DNA from: a bacterium BMS3Abin11
GTDB lineage: Bacteria; Pseudomonadota; Gammaproteobacteria; BMS3Bbin11
Assembly (NCBI GenBank): GCA_002897635.1
Contig: BDTD01000016.1
Coordinates: forward strand, 1 to 37,572
Reading direction: 5' to 3'
DNA length: 37,572 bases
The notes under the pieces were generated by a model. That model did not search any database and was not told where the DNA came from. It was given only the letters and a program-made list of their open reading frames with translations. The translations under genes and the position numbers were made by a program. Shown one piece after another: positions 7,478 to 15,913 of the stretch. Each line of letters starts with the position of its first letter. The first letter of the stretch is position 1.

Positions 7478-7906
7478 CTATCTACTGTTTTGGTGCAGGA
7501 GGGAAGGAATTCTTGAGAGCATATACCAGTTGAACTTCGCGAAAGACCTGAAGCGTTGCAGAAGAGGAATGTTGAAGGTGTTGGTGTGACATGCACCACC
7601 TATTACCTTACCTAGTACCTGATTGATAGTAATTGCGCTATCTGGTCTGGATCCAGAATCCGGCTGCGTCAAATATCGTATCTCACCATGACGACGATAA
7701 AAAGCAAGCAAACGATGCGATACTAATTGCCTGTCCCATCGCCGAAAAACAATAATATCACCCGGCCAGTACATTTTCTCTGGGCTTATATACAGACATG
7801 CTCCATCACTGAACAGTGGTGCCATACAGTCGCCACTTACCGTAACCGGTATTGGCTGCTCATCTGCAAATGAGCGCAGGGATTTGTCAATTTGCTCTAG
7901 ATTCAT
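7478..7906 (-). CDS. S26-like peptidase with Cys in place of Ser, right copy
   Basis: This 142-residue protein has VSGDCMAP (Cys27), WPGDIIVF (Gly49-Asp50), VSHRLL (His64) and TQPDSGSRPDS (Asp83, Asp89). The order equals the boxes of SipW/ER-type signal peptidases, but the Ser nucleophile is replaced by Cys. A C-terminal tail of about 35 residues (FNIPLLQRF...WYMLSRIPSLL) is absent from the left paralogue and may be amphipathic. No N-terminal membrane anchor is visible, so it is probably cytoplasmic or peripheral. It is the first gene of a two-gene minus-strand operon with the HprK-like gene. A cysteine peptidase acting on the local peptide, or an inactive binding protein, are both possible. 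Confidence 0.7.
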   Translation of the reverse strand: MNLEQIDKSLRSFADEQPIPVTVSGDCMAPLFSDGACLYISPEKMYWPGDIIVFRRWDRQLVSHRLLAFYRRHGEIRYLTQPDSGSRPDSAITINQVLGKVIGGACHTNTFNIPLLQRFRSFAKFNWYMLSRIPSLLHQNSR

Positions 7907-7921
7907 CTCACAAGTCTATCG

Positions 7922-8292
7922 AATTAAAGGGGTCAATTAAAGGGGTCGGTGACAAATGGGAATCATTTCATGCGAAAAGACCCTATTCGCATCGCATCGG
8001 ATTATATTGATTTGATATAGTATGCCAACACTCAAGGAAGAGTGGAACTATTAAAATAAGGAGGTTATCTATGCCACGAAAGCCACGTGCGTACGTTGCA
8101 GGTTTACCCTGTCATGTAATTCAACGTGGAAACAATCATTCAGATTGTTTCTTCTCGAATGAAGACTATCACATATTTCTTAATTATCTGGATGATGCCT
8201 GCCAGCGTTATGACGTTGCATTGCATACCTATGTATTAATGAAGAACGGTTATATGCCAAATGAAAGTGACCATTAATTGACTCCATTAATT
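7922..8292. mobile_element. Deletion derivative of a RAYT-type element with terminal inverted repeats
   Basis: The left end has the 13-mer AATTAAAGGGGTC twice in tandem (7922-7934, 7935-7947). The right end (8268-8292) is an inverted, slightly diverged copy with two AATTAATGG-like units. Between them lies the first third of a REP-associated tyrosine transposase gene. I infer that an internal deletion left the 5' part of the gene and both ends, giving a non-autonomous element. Confidence 0.6.
8071..8277 (+). pseudogene. Truncated REP-associated tyrosine transposase (Y1_Tnp)
   Basis: The 68-codon frame starts MPRKPRAYVAGLPCHVIQRG, the typical N-terminus of TnpA_REP/RAYT proteins, and continues to HTYVLMKN. 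Full-length relatives then read into a His-x-His metal-binding motif (NHVHLL-like) and end near 200 residues or more. Here the sequence changes to GYMPNESDH and stops, so the HUH motif and catalytic Tyr are missing. A strong AAGGAGGT ribosome binding site remains upstream. The product cannot be an active transposase. Confidence 0.85.
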
Positions 8293-8294
8293 TC

Positions 8295-8324
8295 TTGGTA
8301 ATGCTAAATTCACGTGGTTATAAT
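8295..8324 (+). promoter_or_regulatory. Probable promoter of the cNMP-binding protein gene
   Basis: TTGGTA (8295-8300) and TATAAT (8319-8324) are 18 bases apart. They lie immediately after the right end of the RAYT-derived element and 65 bases before the ATG at 8390, which has GAGG upstream. Confidence 0.45.
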
Positions 8325-8389
8325 CAGTCTGTTGTCTCCGCTATGACAGCACACTGTTGTCTGAATGAAATCTGTCTGAGGTATAAAGG

Positions 8390-9406
8390 ATGGTCGAAGA
8401 GAATTCATTTTTTCAGGATTTGTCAGAAACTGAATTATCAGAAATAAAATCAAATTCAACAACTAAAAATTTTGCGAAGGATGAGCTTATCTTTTCGGAA
8501 GGTGACGAGGTGGATTCCTTTTATGTGATTGAATCAGGCTCAGTATCAATAGATATAGACAAGTCTGGCAAGAATGAGCAGATATGCTTACTTGGCAAGG
8601 GTGATTACTTTGGTGAAATGGCTATCTTTACAAGAGATAAGCGCACTGCATCGGCAACTGCGAAAAATGACACGGCTTTATTATGTATCGATAAAACAGA
8701 ATTTCTGTCTTTTGTTGAGTCCAATGCGGCAGTAGCAGAAAAGATAAATATTGTTCTTGCAACAAGGAATGAAGAGCTTTTATTGAAAGAGAATCTAATT
8801 GCTGTAACGGGAATTGATGCGAAAAAATTTCACATTAGTATAAAGGGTGACCCATCGCTACGTGAATCAGCATTTGTCCGTGAACGATATGAGAGTGTGG
8901 TTGATAAAGTATTACCACAGTTAATACCAAACCTTGAAGACCTGCTACTCAACAGATGTATTTATAGTCTAACGATAAATTTTAATAGCGGTGAGATCAG
9001 AACAAGTTCAATCTTTGATCCGTTCAATGATGCAATTCATACGGTCAATAAACTGATAAATAAGTCATATATTGAGCGTCATTTCCCATTGATAAATTAT
9101 GACGAGAAGTCTGCCTTTATCCGCCGTATATTTGATTTTGTTTCCAGTGATGACTTGTTCAACGCCATACCAACGCACCTGAAAAATATTTTTAGCAAAT
9201 TTCATGATGACTGGCAGTCGATAGAAAAGGAGGGAATCACCCAGGTACTGTCGCAACTCAGTACATTGCGAAGTATCGAGAGTTTTTATTTGAGAAATTT
9301 CAGTATTGGAATTATTCAGGATGCTATTAGAATGCAATTTAATTGCGACGGGACACACTTCGTCAGCTCAGAAGACTATCAACAGTTTCTCAAAGATAAT
9401 TTGTGA
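8390..9406 (+). CDS. Cyclic-nucleotide-binding-domain protein with unknown C-terminal domain
   Basis: Residues about 1-125 form a Crp-like cyclic nucleotide-binding domain: FSEGDEVDSFYVIESGSVSI, then GDYFGEMAIFTRDKRTASATA, which is the phosphate-binding cassette region. There is no helix-turn-helix after it. The remaining 210 residues are mostly helical in character and I do not recognise them. No signal peptide or membrane segment is visible. The gene is visibly richer in A and T than the surrounding genes and stands alone between a transposase remnant and a repeat-rich gap, which suggests acquisition by transfer. A regulatory or sensor role is likely, but the partner is unknown. Confidence 0.75.
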   Translation: MVEENSFFQDLSETELSEIKSNSTTKNFAKDELIFSEGDEVDSFYVIESGSVSIDIDKSGKNEQICLLGKGDYFGEMAIFTRDKRTASATAKNDTALLCIDKTEFLSFVESNAAVAEKINIVLATRNEELLLKENLIAVTGIDAKKFHISIKGDPSLRESAFVRERYESVVDKVLPQLIPNLEDLLLNRCIYSLTINFNSGEIRTSSIFDPFNDAIHTVNKLINKSYIERHFPLINYDEKSAFIRRIFDFVSSDDLFNAIPTHLKNIFSKFHDDWQSIEKEGITQVLSQLSTLRSIESFYLRNFSIGIIQDAIRMQFNCDGTHFVSSEDYQQFLKDNL

Positions 9407-9423
9407 GGGGGAAAGTTGTAGGA

Positions 9424-9480
9424 GTGCCGTCTTGGCGCGATAACTACAGGCCAGGTTTCTGAATCGCGCCGAGATGGCAC
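9424..9480. repeat. REP-like palindrome
   Basis: GTGCCGTCTTGGCGCGAT (9424-9441) pairs with ATCGCGCCGAGATGGCAC (9463-9480) with two mismatches. The preceding TGTAGGA is typical of gammaproteobacterial REP sequences. It lies 17 bases after the cNMP-binding gene stop and could also stabilise or end that transcript. Confidence 0.65.
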
Positions 9481-9681
9481 TTATATGGGCCCCGCCTGTT
9501 TTGCAAGAAAAAAATAGCCGAAGAATCGACTGCACGCTTATATCCGGCTTCTAGTTGGTTTGCTGGCTGAGCGCTGGTTCTTTTTTGCCCAGGCGAATCA
9601 TCCGCAGAATCTTTATTATCAGTTGGTTTAAAAGCAGGGGAAGGGGGAAAAGAAATTAAAAATCGATAGTGTGAGGTAATA

Positions 9682-9735
9682 TTGTAGTTCGAACTTATTC
9701 GGACAAGATCTGTGCGAATTCATTCGTACCCACAA
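9682..9735. repeat. Palindromic repeat, TTCGAA...TTCGCACA family, copy 1
   Basis: TTGTAGTTCGAACTTATTCG at the left and GTGCGAATTCATTCGTACCC at the right form an imperfect palindrome. The same unit occurs at 15743-15820. Confidence 0.55.
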
Positions 9736-9776
9736 AAAACCAGATCCATCACTGTCGTACCACCCAGTTTTTGATT

Positions 9777-9815
9777 TTCTTTTCCCCTTTCCCCTTTCCC
9801 CTTTCCCCTTTAATC
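9777..9815. repeat. TTTCCCC heptamer tandem repeat
   Basis: About four to five units of CCCCTTT follow each other without interruption, then TTTAATCTTTCCCC. Such tracts change length by slippage. It lies about 45 to 90 bases upstream of the adaptor gene start and may influence its transcription. Confidence 0.7.
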
Positions 9816-9905
9816 TTTCCCCTGCCTTACTTGACTGAATAGTTCTTATTCCGCATCATGCGGTATCCAGCGAATTTCATTCCCAGAACAATAAAGGTGA
9901 CATCA

Positions 9906-11066
9906 TTGAACACCCGACTCAAGCTATCTATTTTCCTGATTTCTTTCTCATTTCTGTTAACTTCCTGTAGCGACAAGCCGGAGCAGGTTCAGCAGGCTGC
10001 ACCTGAAGTGACGGTAGTAAAAATCAAGCCAGAGGATACCCCGGTGGTTAGCGAGTACGTGGCCAAGACGGCAAGTTCTCGACGGGTGGAGATTCGCTCG
10101 CGGGTCGTCGGTTTTCTTGATAAGAGGGAATACGAAGAAGGCGCCATGGTGGATGTTGGACAGGTATTGTTCCGGATAGACCCCAAACCCTTCGAGGCGC
10201 AGCTGGATGCTGCCAAAGCTGAACTCAAGCAACAGGAAGCGCGTATGGAAACGGCAAAGGCTAATCTTGATCGCATTGAGCCGCTGGCAAAACAGAATGC
10301 CGTTGCCAAAAAGGAACTCGATGATGCACTGGGCAGCTACCGTTCTGCTGCGGCGGCAGTCGAAGCAGCAAAGGCCAAGGTGGTTCAGGCTGAGCTGGAT
10401 CTGGGTTATACCACGATTACTTCACCTGTTCATGGTTTATCCAGTTTTGCCAATCTGCGGGAAGGGGCCTTTGTCGGTCAGGGAACGGACAGCCTGCTGA
10501 CCTATGTGGCTCAGATCGACCCTATGTGGATAGAGTTCAGCATTTCTGAGAATCAGCTACTCAAGCATAGGAAAAATGTTATTAATGGAAAATTGGTTGA
10601 CCCAAAAAATGGTGATTTTGTAGTAGAGATTGTTCTGGCCGATGGTACAGTTTATCCGCAAAAAGGACACATCACCTTTGCCGACGCGTCACTCAGCGAG
10701 GAGACGGGAACCTTCCTGATACGTGCAGAGATTGCGAACCCTGATAAAAACCTCCGTCCTGGCATGTTTGTCCGCGCAAACCTCAAAGGCGCTTTCCGGC
10801 CAAATGCCATCCTGGTGCCTCAGCGTGCTGTACAACAGGGAGCCAAAGGCAGTTTTGTCTGGGAAATAGATAATGAAGGCAAGGCGGAATTTCAACCGAT
10901 TACTTTAGGTCCCTGGTATGGCGATCAGTGGTTTATTACTGAAGGACTCGAGGGGGGAGAGACAGTTGTTGTTAATGGTGCGCTGAAACTACGCGCTGGC
11001 GTGCTGGTGAAAATTGTTGATACGAACGGTAAAGATAAGAAATCTTCCAGCGAAAAGGCAGAATAG
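9906..11066 (+). CDS. RND efflux periplasmic adaptor lipoprotein (HlyD/AcrA family)
   Basis: The protein has a lipoprotein signal with lipobox LTSC, then the membrane-fusion order: a first beta/lipoyl half (VVGFLDKREYEEGAMVDVGQVLFRIDP), a coiled-coil hairpin rich in Ala, Glu and Lys, the second lipoyl half (ITSPVHGLSSFANLREGAFV), and beta-barrel and membrane-proximal domains with NLRPGMFVRANL. It should link the RND pump to the outer-membrane channel in the periplasm. I prefer TTG 9906 (386 residues) because AAAGGTGA lies five bases before it and the signal peptide is then compact. An in-frame ATG at 9858 would add 16 residues but has no ribosome binding site. The pump gene follows after two bases. 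Substrate is unknown. Confidence 0.88.
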   Translation: MNTRLKLSIFLISFSFLLTSCSDKPEQVQQAAPEVTVVKIKPEDTPVVSEYVAKTASSRRVEIRSRVVGFLDKREYEEGAMVDVGQVLFRIDPKPFEAQLDAAKAELKQQEARMETAKANLDRIEPLAKQNAVAKKELDDALGSYRSAAAAVEAAKAKVVQAELDLGYTTITSPVHGLSSFANLREGAFVGQGTDSLLTYVAQIDPMWIEFSISENQLLKHRKNVINGKLVDPKNGDFVVEIVLADGTVYPQKGHITFADASLSEETGTFLIRAEIANPDKNLRPGMFVRANLKGAFRPNAILVPQRAVQQGAKGSFVWEIDNEGKAEFQPITLGPWYGDQWFITEGLEGGETVVVNGALKLRAGVLVKIVDTNGKDKKSSSEKAE

Positions 11067-11068
11067 CA

Positions 11069-14000
11069 GTGATCTCTGCAACCTTTATCAATCGGCCGAT
11101 ACTGTCATCGGTGCTTTCCATCGTCGTCGTCATTGGCGGCCTTGTCACCCTCGGTGGCCTGCCGGTCAATCAGTACCCGGCGATCACACCGGTACAGGTT
11201 ACCGTTAGTGCCAGTTACCCCGGTGCAGATGCCGAGACGGTAGCCAATACCGTTGCCGCACCGATCGAAACCCAGGTCAACGGCGCCGATAATATGCTGT
11301 ACATGCAGTCTACCTCTTCGGCTACTGGAGAGATGTCCCTGACTGTTTATTTTGATATTGATACCGATCCGGACACAGCGGAGGTACAGGTCAATAACCG
11401 GGTCAGCCTGGCTTTGCCTGAACTACCAGATATCGTACGCAGCACGGGTGTCAAAGTACAAAAACGTTCTGCCAGTATTTTGATGTTGATCGGGCTTTTT
11501 TCACCGGACGGCCGTTATGATGAAAAATATATCGGTAACTATGCCAATCTTTACGTATTAGATGCATTAAAGCGTGTAAAGGGTGCCAACCAGGCGTCAA
11601 TAATGGGTCTGCCGGATCTGGCAATGCGCATATGGCTACAACCAGATCGTATGGCCAGCCTGGGCATCACTACGAGTGATATACAGAAGGCAGTGAGTGA
11701 GCAAAACCAGCAGTTCGGCGCCGGTAGACTGGGTGCATCACCGACAAATGAACCAGTAGAAATGACCTTTCCGGTAGTAACTGGAGGGCGTTTCTCCGAT
11801 CCTGAAGAGTTTGAAAATATCATCCTCAGGGCGGATGCAAAAGGCACGGCAATCGTTCGTCTGAAAGACGTGGCACGTGCTGTAGAAGGTCAGAAATCCT
11901 ACATGCTGCGCTCATCCCTGAATGGCAGTCCTGCGACCTTCATCGCGGTTTATCAGCAGCCGGGTTCCAATGCGCTGGAAGTGGCGGCGAATGTCGAAAA
12001 AATGATGGGGAAGCTGAAAAAGAGCTTCCCGGAAGGCATCGATTACCAGGTGTCTTTTGATACAACCAAGGTCATTAAGGCCTCGATTGATGAGGTGTTT
12101 GAAACCCTGATCATTGCCATCATCCTGGTGGTGCTGGTGACCTATCTGTTCCTGCAAAAAGTAAACACAACACTGATTCCGACCATCGCCATCATTGTTT
12201 CCATCATCGGTACATTTATCGGCATGGGTGCGCTGGGTTTCACCATCAATCTACTGACCCTGTTCGGGCTGGTGCTGGCGATTGGTATCGTCTGTGATGA
12301 TGCCATTGTGGTGGTGGAGAATGTCGAGCGCAATATCGATGAGTTTGGTTTATCACCGAAAGATGCGACTTTTCGTGCCATGGAAGAGGTGACCGGGCCA
12401 GTGATTGCCACCACGCTGGTACTGATAGCGGTCTTTGTTCCTGTCGCCTTCCTCAGTGGTACCACCGGTGTATTGTACAAACAGTTTGCTATTACGATTG
12501 CGATTTCGGTGGCGATTTCCAGTTTTGTTGCCCTGACACTGACGCCTGCACTGGCCGCTATATTAATTAAACCCTCAAAAGGTGAGCCGGGTGCTTTCTT
12601 TCGCTGGTTCAATAAATGGTTAGACGGAATAACCAGTAGTTATGCCGGTGGCGTAACCCTGACCCTGAAGCGCAGTGGTGTGGGGCTGGCTGTTCTTGTT
12701 GCGATGTTGTTTGCCATTTTCACATTATTCAAGACCATCCCGGGCAGTTTTGTGCCCGCAGAAGATCAGGGTTACATATTTGCTGCGGTCGAGCTGCCTG
12801 ATGGAGCCAGTCTGGATCGCAGTCAGGCATTGACGGAACAGGTAGCAGAGATATTCGCTGAACATCCTGCGGTTAAAGATTATTCCGCATTAGCCGGTTT
12901 CAGCCTGATCGATGGCCAGTTTAAGACCAATACCGGCACTGTGTTTATTGCGCTGAAAGATTTTGATGAGCGCAAGCAGGAAGGGTTGACTGTTAATGAT
13001 CTGTTCAAATTTGCCGTACCCAGGCTGAAGAAACTAAAAGACGGTATCGCCTTTCCTGTTAACCCACCCTCAATCCCGGGGCTGGGGACCCAGGGTGGTT
13101 TCGAGTTCTGGTTACAGAACCGTGGGCAGGGAGGGGCAACCAGGCTTGCTCAAGTAACCAAAGAGATTATCGCCAAAGCAAATGAACGCCCCGAAGTGAC
13201 GCGATTGAATACCACCTTCAATGCTTCATCCCGCCAGTTAAAGGCCAATGTTGATCGATCAAAAACCGAGGCTCTGGGGCTTTCTGTGCCAGATGTCTAT
13301 GCTGCGTTACAAACCTTATTTGGTTCTCTCTACGTCAGTCAATACAACAAGTATGGCCGCGTCTGGCAGGTTATTCTTCAGGCCGAGCCTGATTTCAGAG
13401 AAAAACCGGAGGACATACAGAATATCTATGTGCGCCAGAAAGAAGGGAAAATGGTTCCTCTCTCCTCGGTAGTCACGACTGAGTATGTGACCGGCCCGGA
13501 TCTGTTACCGCGCTTTAACGGTTTCATGGCTGCCAAGATTACCGGCGATGCAAATACCGGTTTCAGTTCCGGTCAGTCTATTAGCACAATGGAGGAAGTG
13601 GCTAACGAAGTCAGTCCCGATGGTTTTACCTATTCCTGGGCAGGGCAGGCCTATGAAGAGAAGAAAGCCAGCGGTTCATCGGCCATCATCTTTGTTTTTG
13701 CACTGATTATGGTGTTTTTAATCCTTGCCGCACAATACGAACAATGGTCGCTGCCGGTTGCTGTATTGACTGCTGTACCGTTTGGCATATTTGGTGCGCT
13801 GGTGGCAGTCTGGTTGCGCGGTATGGAGAATGATGTCTATTTCCAGATTGGTTTGATTACGCTAATTGGCCTGTCAGCCAAGAATGCCATTTTGATCGTA
13901 GAGTTTGCTGAACTGAAGTATAACGAAGGTGCATCGGCCTTCGATGCAGCAGTAGATGCGGCGCGCCTGCGCCTGCGGCCGATACTGATGACATCCCTGT

Positions 14001-14218
14001 CATTTATACTGGGTTCCATGCCACTGGTGCTGGCATCCGGTGCCGGTGCGGCGGCCAGGCATTCGATAGGTACAGGTATTATCGGCGGCATGATCGCGGC
14101 TACGTCGCTGGCGTTATTTTTTGTACCGTTGTTTTATTTTCTGGTGATTAGCATGAAGGAAAGGGTCAGTGGGGCAGGAGGAAAGGAGGAAAGGGTAAAG
14201 GTGGAAAGGAACGTATGA
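11069..14218 (+). CDS. RND multidrug efflux pump (HAE-1, AcrB-like)
   Basis: This protein of 1049 residues has the full length of AcrB-type pumps. The start is GTG. It shows the N-terminal FINRPILSSVLSIVVVIGG helix, the large periplasmic porter domains, and the proton-relay helices with GIVCDDAIVVVENVERN (the paired Asp) and LSAKNAILIVEFAELKYNEG (the Lys). Porter sequences such as VQVNNRVSLALPELP are typical of the hydrophobe/amphiphile exporters. It takes substrates from the periplasm and inner membrane and uses the proton gradient. It is the second gene of the operon, and its last bases overlap the start of the outer-membrane gene (ATGA). The final codons contain a purine simple repeat (about 14171-14215) that encodes a charged tail. 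Confidence 0.93.
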   Translation: MISATFINRPILSSVLSIVVVIGGLVTLGGLPVNQYPAITPVQVTVSASYPGADAETVANTVAAPIETQVNGADNMLYMQSTSSATGEMSLTVYFDIDTDPDTAEVQVNNRVSLALPELPDIVRSTGVKVQKRSASILMLIGLFSPDGRYDEKYIGNYANLYVLDALKRVKGANQASIMGLPDLAMRIWLQPDRMASLGITTSDIQKAVSEQNQQFGAGRLGASPTNEPVEMTFPVVTGGRFSDPEEFENIILRADAKGTAIVRLKDVARAVEGQKSYMLRSSLNGSPATFIAVYQQPGSNALEVAANVEKMMGKLKKSFPEGIDYQVSFDTTKVIKASIDEVFETLIIAIILVVLVTYLFLQKVNTTLIPTIAIIVSIIGTFIGMGALGFTINLLTLFGLVLAIGIVCDDAIVVVENVERNIDEFGLSPKDATFRAMEEVTGPVIATTLVLIAVFVPVAFLSGTTGVLYKQFAITIAISVAISSFVALTLTPALAAILIKPSKGEPGAFFRWFNKWLDGITSSYAGGVTLTLKRSGVGLAVLVAMLFAIFTLFKTIPGSFVPAEDQGYIFAAVELPDGASLDRSQALTEQVAEIFAEHPAVKDYSALAGFSLIDGQFKTNTGTVFIALKDFDERKQEGLTVNDLFKFAVPRLKKLKDGIAFPVNPPSIPGLGTQGGFEFWLQNRGQGGATRLAQVTKEIIAKANERPEVTRLNTTFNASSRQLKANVDRSKTEALGLSVPDVYAALQTLFGSLYVSQYNKYGRVWQVILQAEPDFREKPEDIQNIYVRQKEGKMVPLSSVVTTEYVTGPDLLPRFNGFMAAKITGDANTGFSSGQSISTMEEVANEVSPDGFTYSWAGQAYEEKKASGSSAIIFVFALIMVFLILAAQYEQWSLPVAVLTAVPFGIFGALVAVWLRGMENDVYFQIGLITLIGLSAKNAILIVEFAELKYNEGASAFDAAVDAARLRLRPILMTSLSFILGSMPLVLASGAGAAARHSIGTGIIGGMIAATSLALFFVPLFYFLVISMKERVSGAGGKEERVKVERNV

Positions 14219-14338
14219 AAAACGAACTATTAATCATGAAGAGAAAAAAAGTTGAGAATGATGAGGGCAGCAGTAAGTTAAAAAGAATACTGAAACGGGT
14301 TTCCTTTCCCCTTTCCCCTTTCCTCCTTTCCTCCTTCT
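14171..14338. repeat. Paired polypurine/polypyrimidine repeat across the RND-OMF junction
   Basis: A purine arm (about 14176-14214: AGGAGGAAAGGAGGAAAGGG and on) is complementary to a pyrimidine arm (about 14299-14338: TTTCCTTTCCCCTTTCCCCT and on) over about 38 bases with few mismatches. The start codon of the outer-membrane gene lies at 14215, at the inner edge of the purine arm. The transcript could fold into a long hairpin. Confidence 0.6.
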
Positions 14339-15729
14339 TTTTGTTTACCCTCGGGCTATCAGGCTGCATGGTCGGCCCAGATTATGAAAAACCGGAAGTT
14401 GATACCCCGGCTGCCTGGCGTTTTCAGGTAACTGATGCGGCAGATACAGTAAATACTGCCTGGTGGAATCAGTTTAATGATCCGGTACTGGATCAGTTGG
14501 TAGAAGATGCACTGGACAATAACAAAGACGTGCGTATCGCAGCAGCCCGTGTTGAGGAGTTTGCCGCTCGGGTCAATATCGCACGTTCCGGTCTGTTTCC
14601 GCAGTTTGGCTATAACGGGTCGGCTGATCGCAGCAAGGCTTCGTTAGATACGGTATCCGGTGTACCTGCAGGTATCTCACGCACTAATGACCTTTATAAC
14701 GCCTCGCTCAATGTCGGCTGGGAGCTTGATCTATGGGGCAAGATTCGCCGAGCTACCGAGGCCGCCAGGGCAGAACTGCTGGCATCGGAAGAAGCCAGAA
14801 GAACGGTAATATTGTCATTGGTAACGACTGTTGCCAGCAGCTACATCGGGCTGAGAACTCTTGACAGACAACTGGAAATTGCAAAACGCACCCTGAAAAT
14901 TCGTAAGGATTCGCTCTATCTGTTTGAACTACAGTTTAAGGGGGGTGTTGTATCGAAACTGGAAGTTTCCCAGGTGCGCTCTGAGTATGAACAGGCCGCT
15001 GTCAGGGTGCCGGCACTGGAGCGTCAGATAGCTGTTCTTGAGAATGCAATCTCGGTATTGCTTGGCAAAAACCCCGGTAGCATAAGCCGTGGCAAGAGTC
15101 TTGATGAGCTGGTTCTGATAAGAATTCCGGGGAATATTCCATCGGAGTTACTTGAACGCCGACCCGATATACGGCTTGCAGAACAGAATCTGATTGCAGC
15201 GAATGCCCAGATTGGTGTAGCAAAAGCGCAGTATTTTCCCAGTATTTCTCTGACGGGCCTTTTTGGCTATGCCAGCGTTGCTTTATCTGATTTATTTAAT
15301 AGCACAGCAAACCTCTGGGGTTTGAATGGGCTGGTGCTCGGTCCTGTTTTTTCCGGTGGCAGATTAACCGGTCAGCTGCGAGTCTCGGAAGCCGTGCAAC
15401 GCCAGGTATTAATTACTTATCTGCAAACGGTGCAGAATGCCTTCCGTGAAGTCGATGATGCCCTGATCACGACACAGAAAAGGCGCGAAGAACTTGATGC
15501 ACTGGGTCGTCAGGTGGCCGCCCTGAAAGACTATGCTCGTCTGGCACGACTCAACTACGATGAAGGTCAGGTCAGTTTCATCGAGGTGCTTGATGCAGAG
15601 CGTAGACTTTTCGATGTTGAACTGATCGAAACCCAGGGACGCAATGATGTTTATGTTTCGTTGGTCACAATGTATAAGGTTATTGGTGGGGGATGGGTGG
15701 TTGAGGCAGAGGGGAGGGTTAATAAATAG
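14215..15729 (+). CDS. Outer-membrane efflux lipoprotein (NodT/OprM family)
   Basis: This protein of 504 residues has lipobox LSGC (Cys51) followed by MVGPDYEKPEVDTPAAWRF, the usual start of mature OprM/NodT channels, and two outer-membrane efflux repeats (for example SLNVGWELDLWGKIRRATEAARAEL and later ERRPDIRLAEQNLIAANAQIG). It forms the trimeric exit channel of the RND system. The N-terminal region before the hydrophobic core is unusually long, about 30 residues, and part of the signal peptide (FPLSPFLLSSFFLF) is encoded by a TTTCCCC-type simple repeat. A start at the ATG at 14236 is possible. The start overlaps the pump gene stop by four bases. Confidence 0.9.
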   Translation: MKNELLIMKRKKVENDEGSSKLKRILKRVSFPLSPFLLSSFFLFTLGLSGCMVGPDYEKPEVDTPAAWRFQVTDAADTVNTAWWNQFNDPVLDQLVEDALDNNKDVRIAAARVEEFAARVNIARSGLFPQFGYNGSADRSKASLDTVSGVPAGISRTNDLYNASLNVGWELDLWGKIRRATEAARAELLASEEARRTVILSLVTTVASSYIGLRTLDRQLEIAKRTLKIRKDSLYLFELQFKGGVVSKLEVSQVRSEYEQAAVRVPALERQIAVLENAISVLLGKNPGSISRGKSLDELVLIRIPGNIPSELLERRPDIRLAEQNLIAANAQIGVAKAQYFPSISLTGLFGYASVALSDLFNSTANLWGLNGLVLGPVFSGGRLTGQLRVSEAVQRQVLITYLQTVQNAFREVDDALITTQKRREELDALGRQVAALKDYARLARLNYDEGQVSFIEVLDAERRLFDVELIETQGRNDVYVSLVTMYKVIGGGWVVEAEGRVNK

Positions 15730-15742
15730 CTTCAAGTTTTAT

Positions 15743-15820
15743 TGTAGGTTCGAATTTATTCGGACAATTTCGTGAAAGAATTTCTATTTAACAGTTTTGT
15801 GCGAATGAATTCACACCTAC
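15743..15820. repeat. Palindromic repeat, TTCGAA...TTCGCACA family, copy 2
   Basis: TGTAGGTTCGAATTTATTCG (left) and TGTGCGAATGAATTCACACC (right) are inverted, with a loop of about 30 bases. It is the same family as 9682-9735; the two copies bracket the efflux operon. It may act as transcript-end structure after the outer-membrane gene. Confidence 0.6.
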
Positions 15821-15913
15821 ATTTCCCCATTCAGCTACCATTCAGCCCCTAAGTCGTATTCTTTCTCCATGGTCAGAAAAACTGATCGTTTGTAAATCAA
15901 AAGGAGAATGAAA

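Larger units (their letters stand above)
9407..9857. other. Repeat-rich intergenic gap
   Basis: This 450-base stretch has no credible gene. It holds a REP-like hairpin (9424-9480), a second palindromic unit (9682-9735), a purine tract AGGGGAAGGGGGAAAAG at about 9637-9653 and a TTTCCCC tandem repeat (about 9777-9815). The two simple tracts are roughly complementary and bracket the second palindrome. Confidence 0.6.

Noticed and set aside
7907-8020. Promoter for the right kinase/peptidase module
   Set aside because: A TTGACC box exists on the minus strand within the repeated ends of the RAYT element, but no matching -10 was found at a suitable distance.
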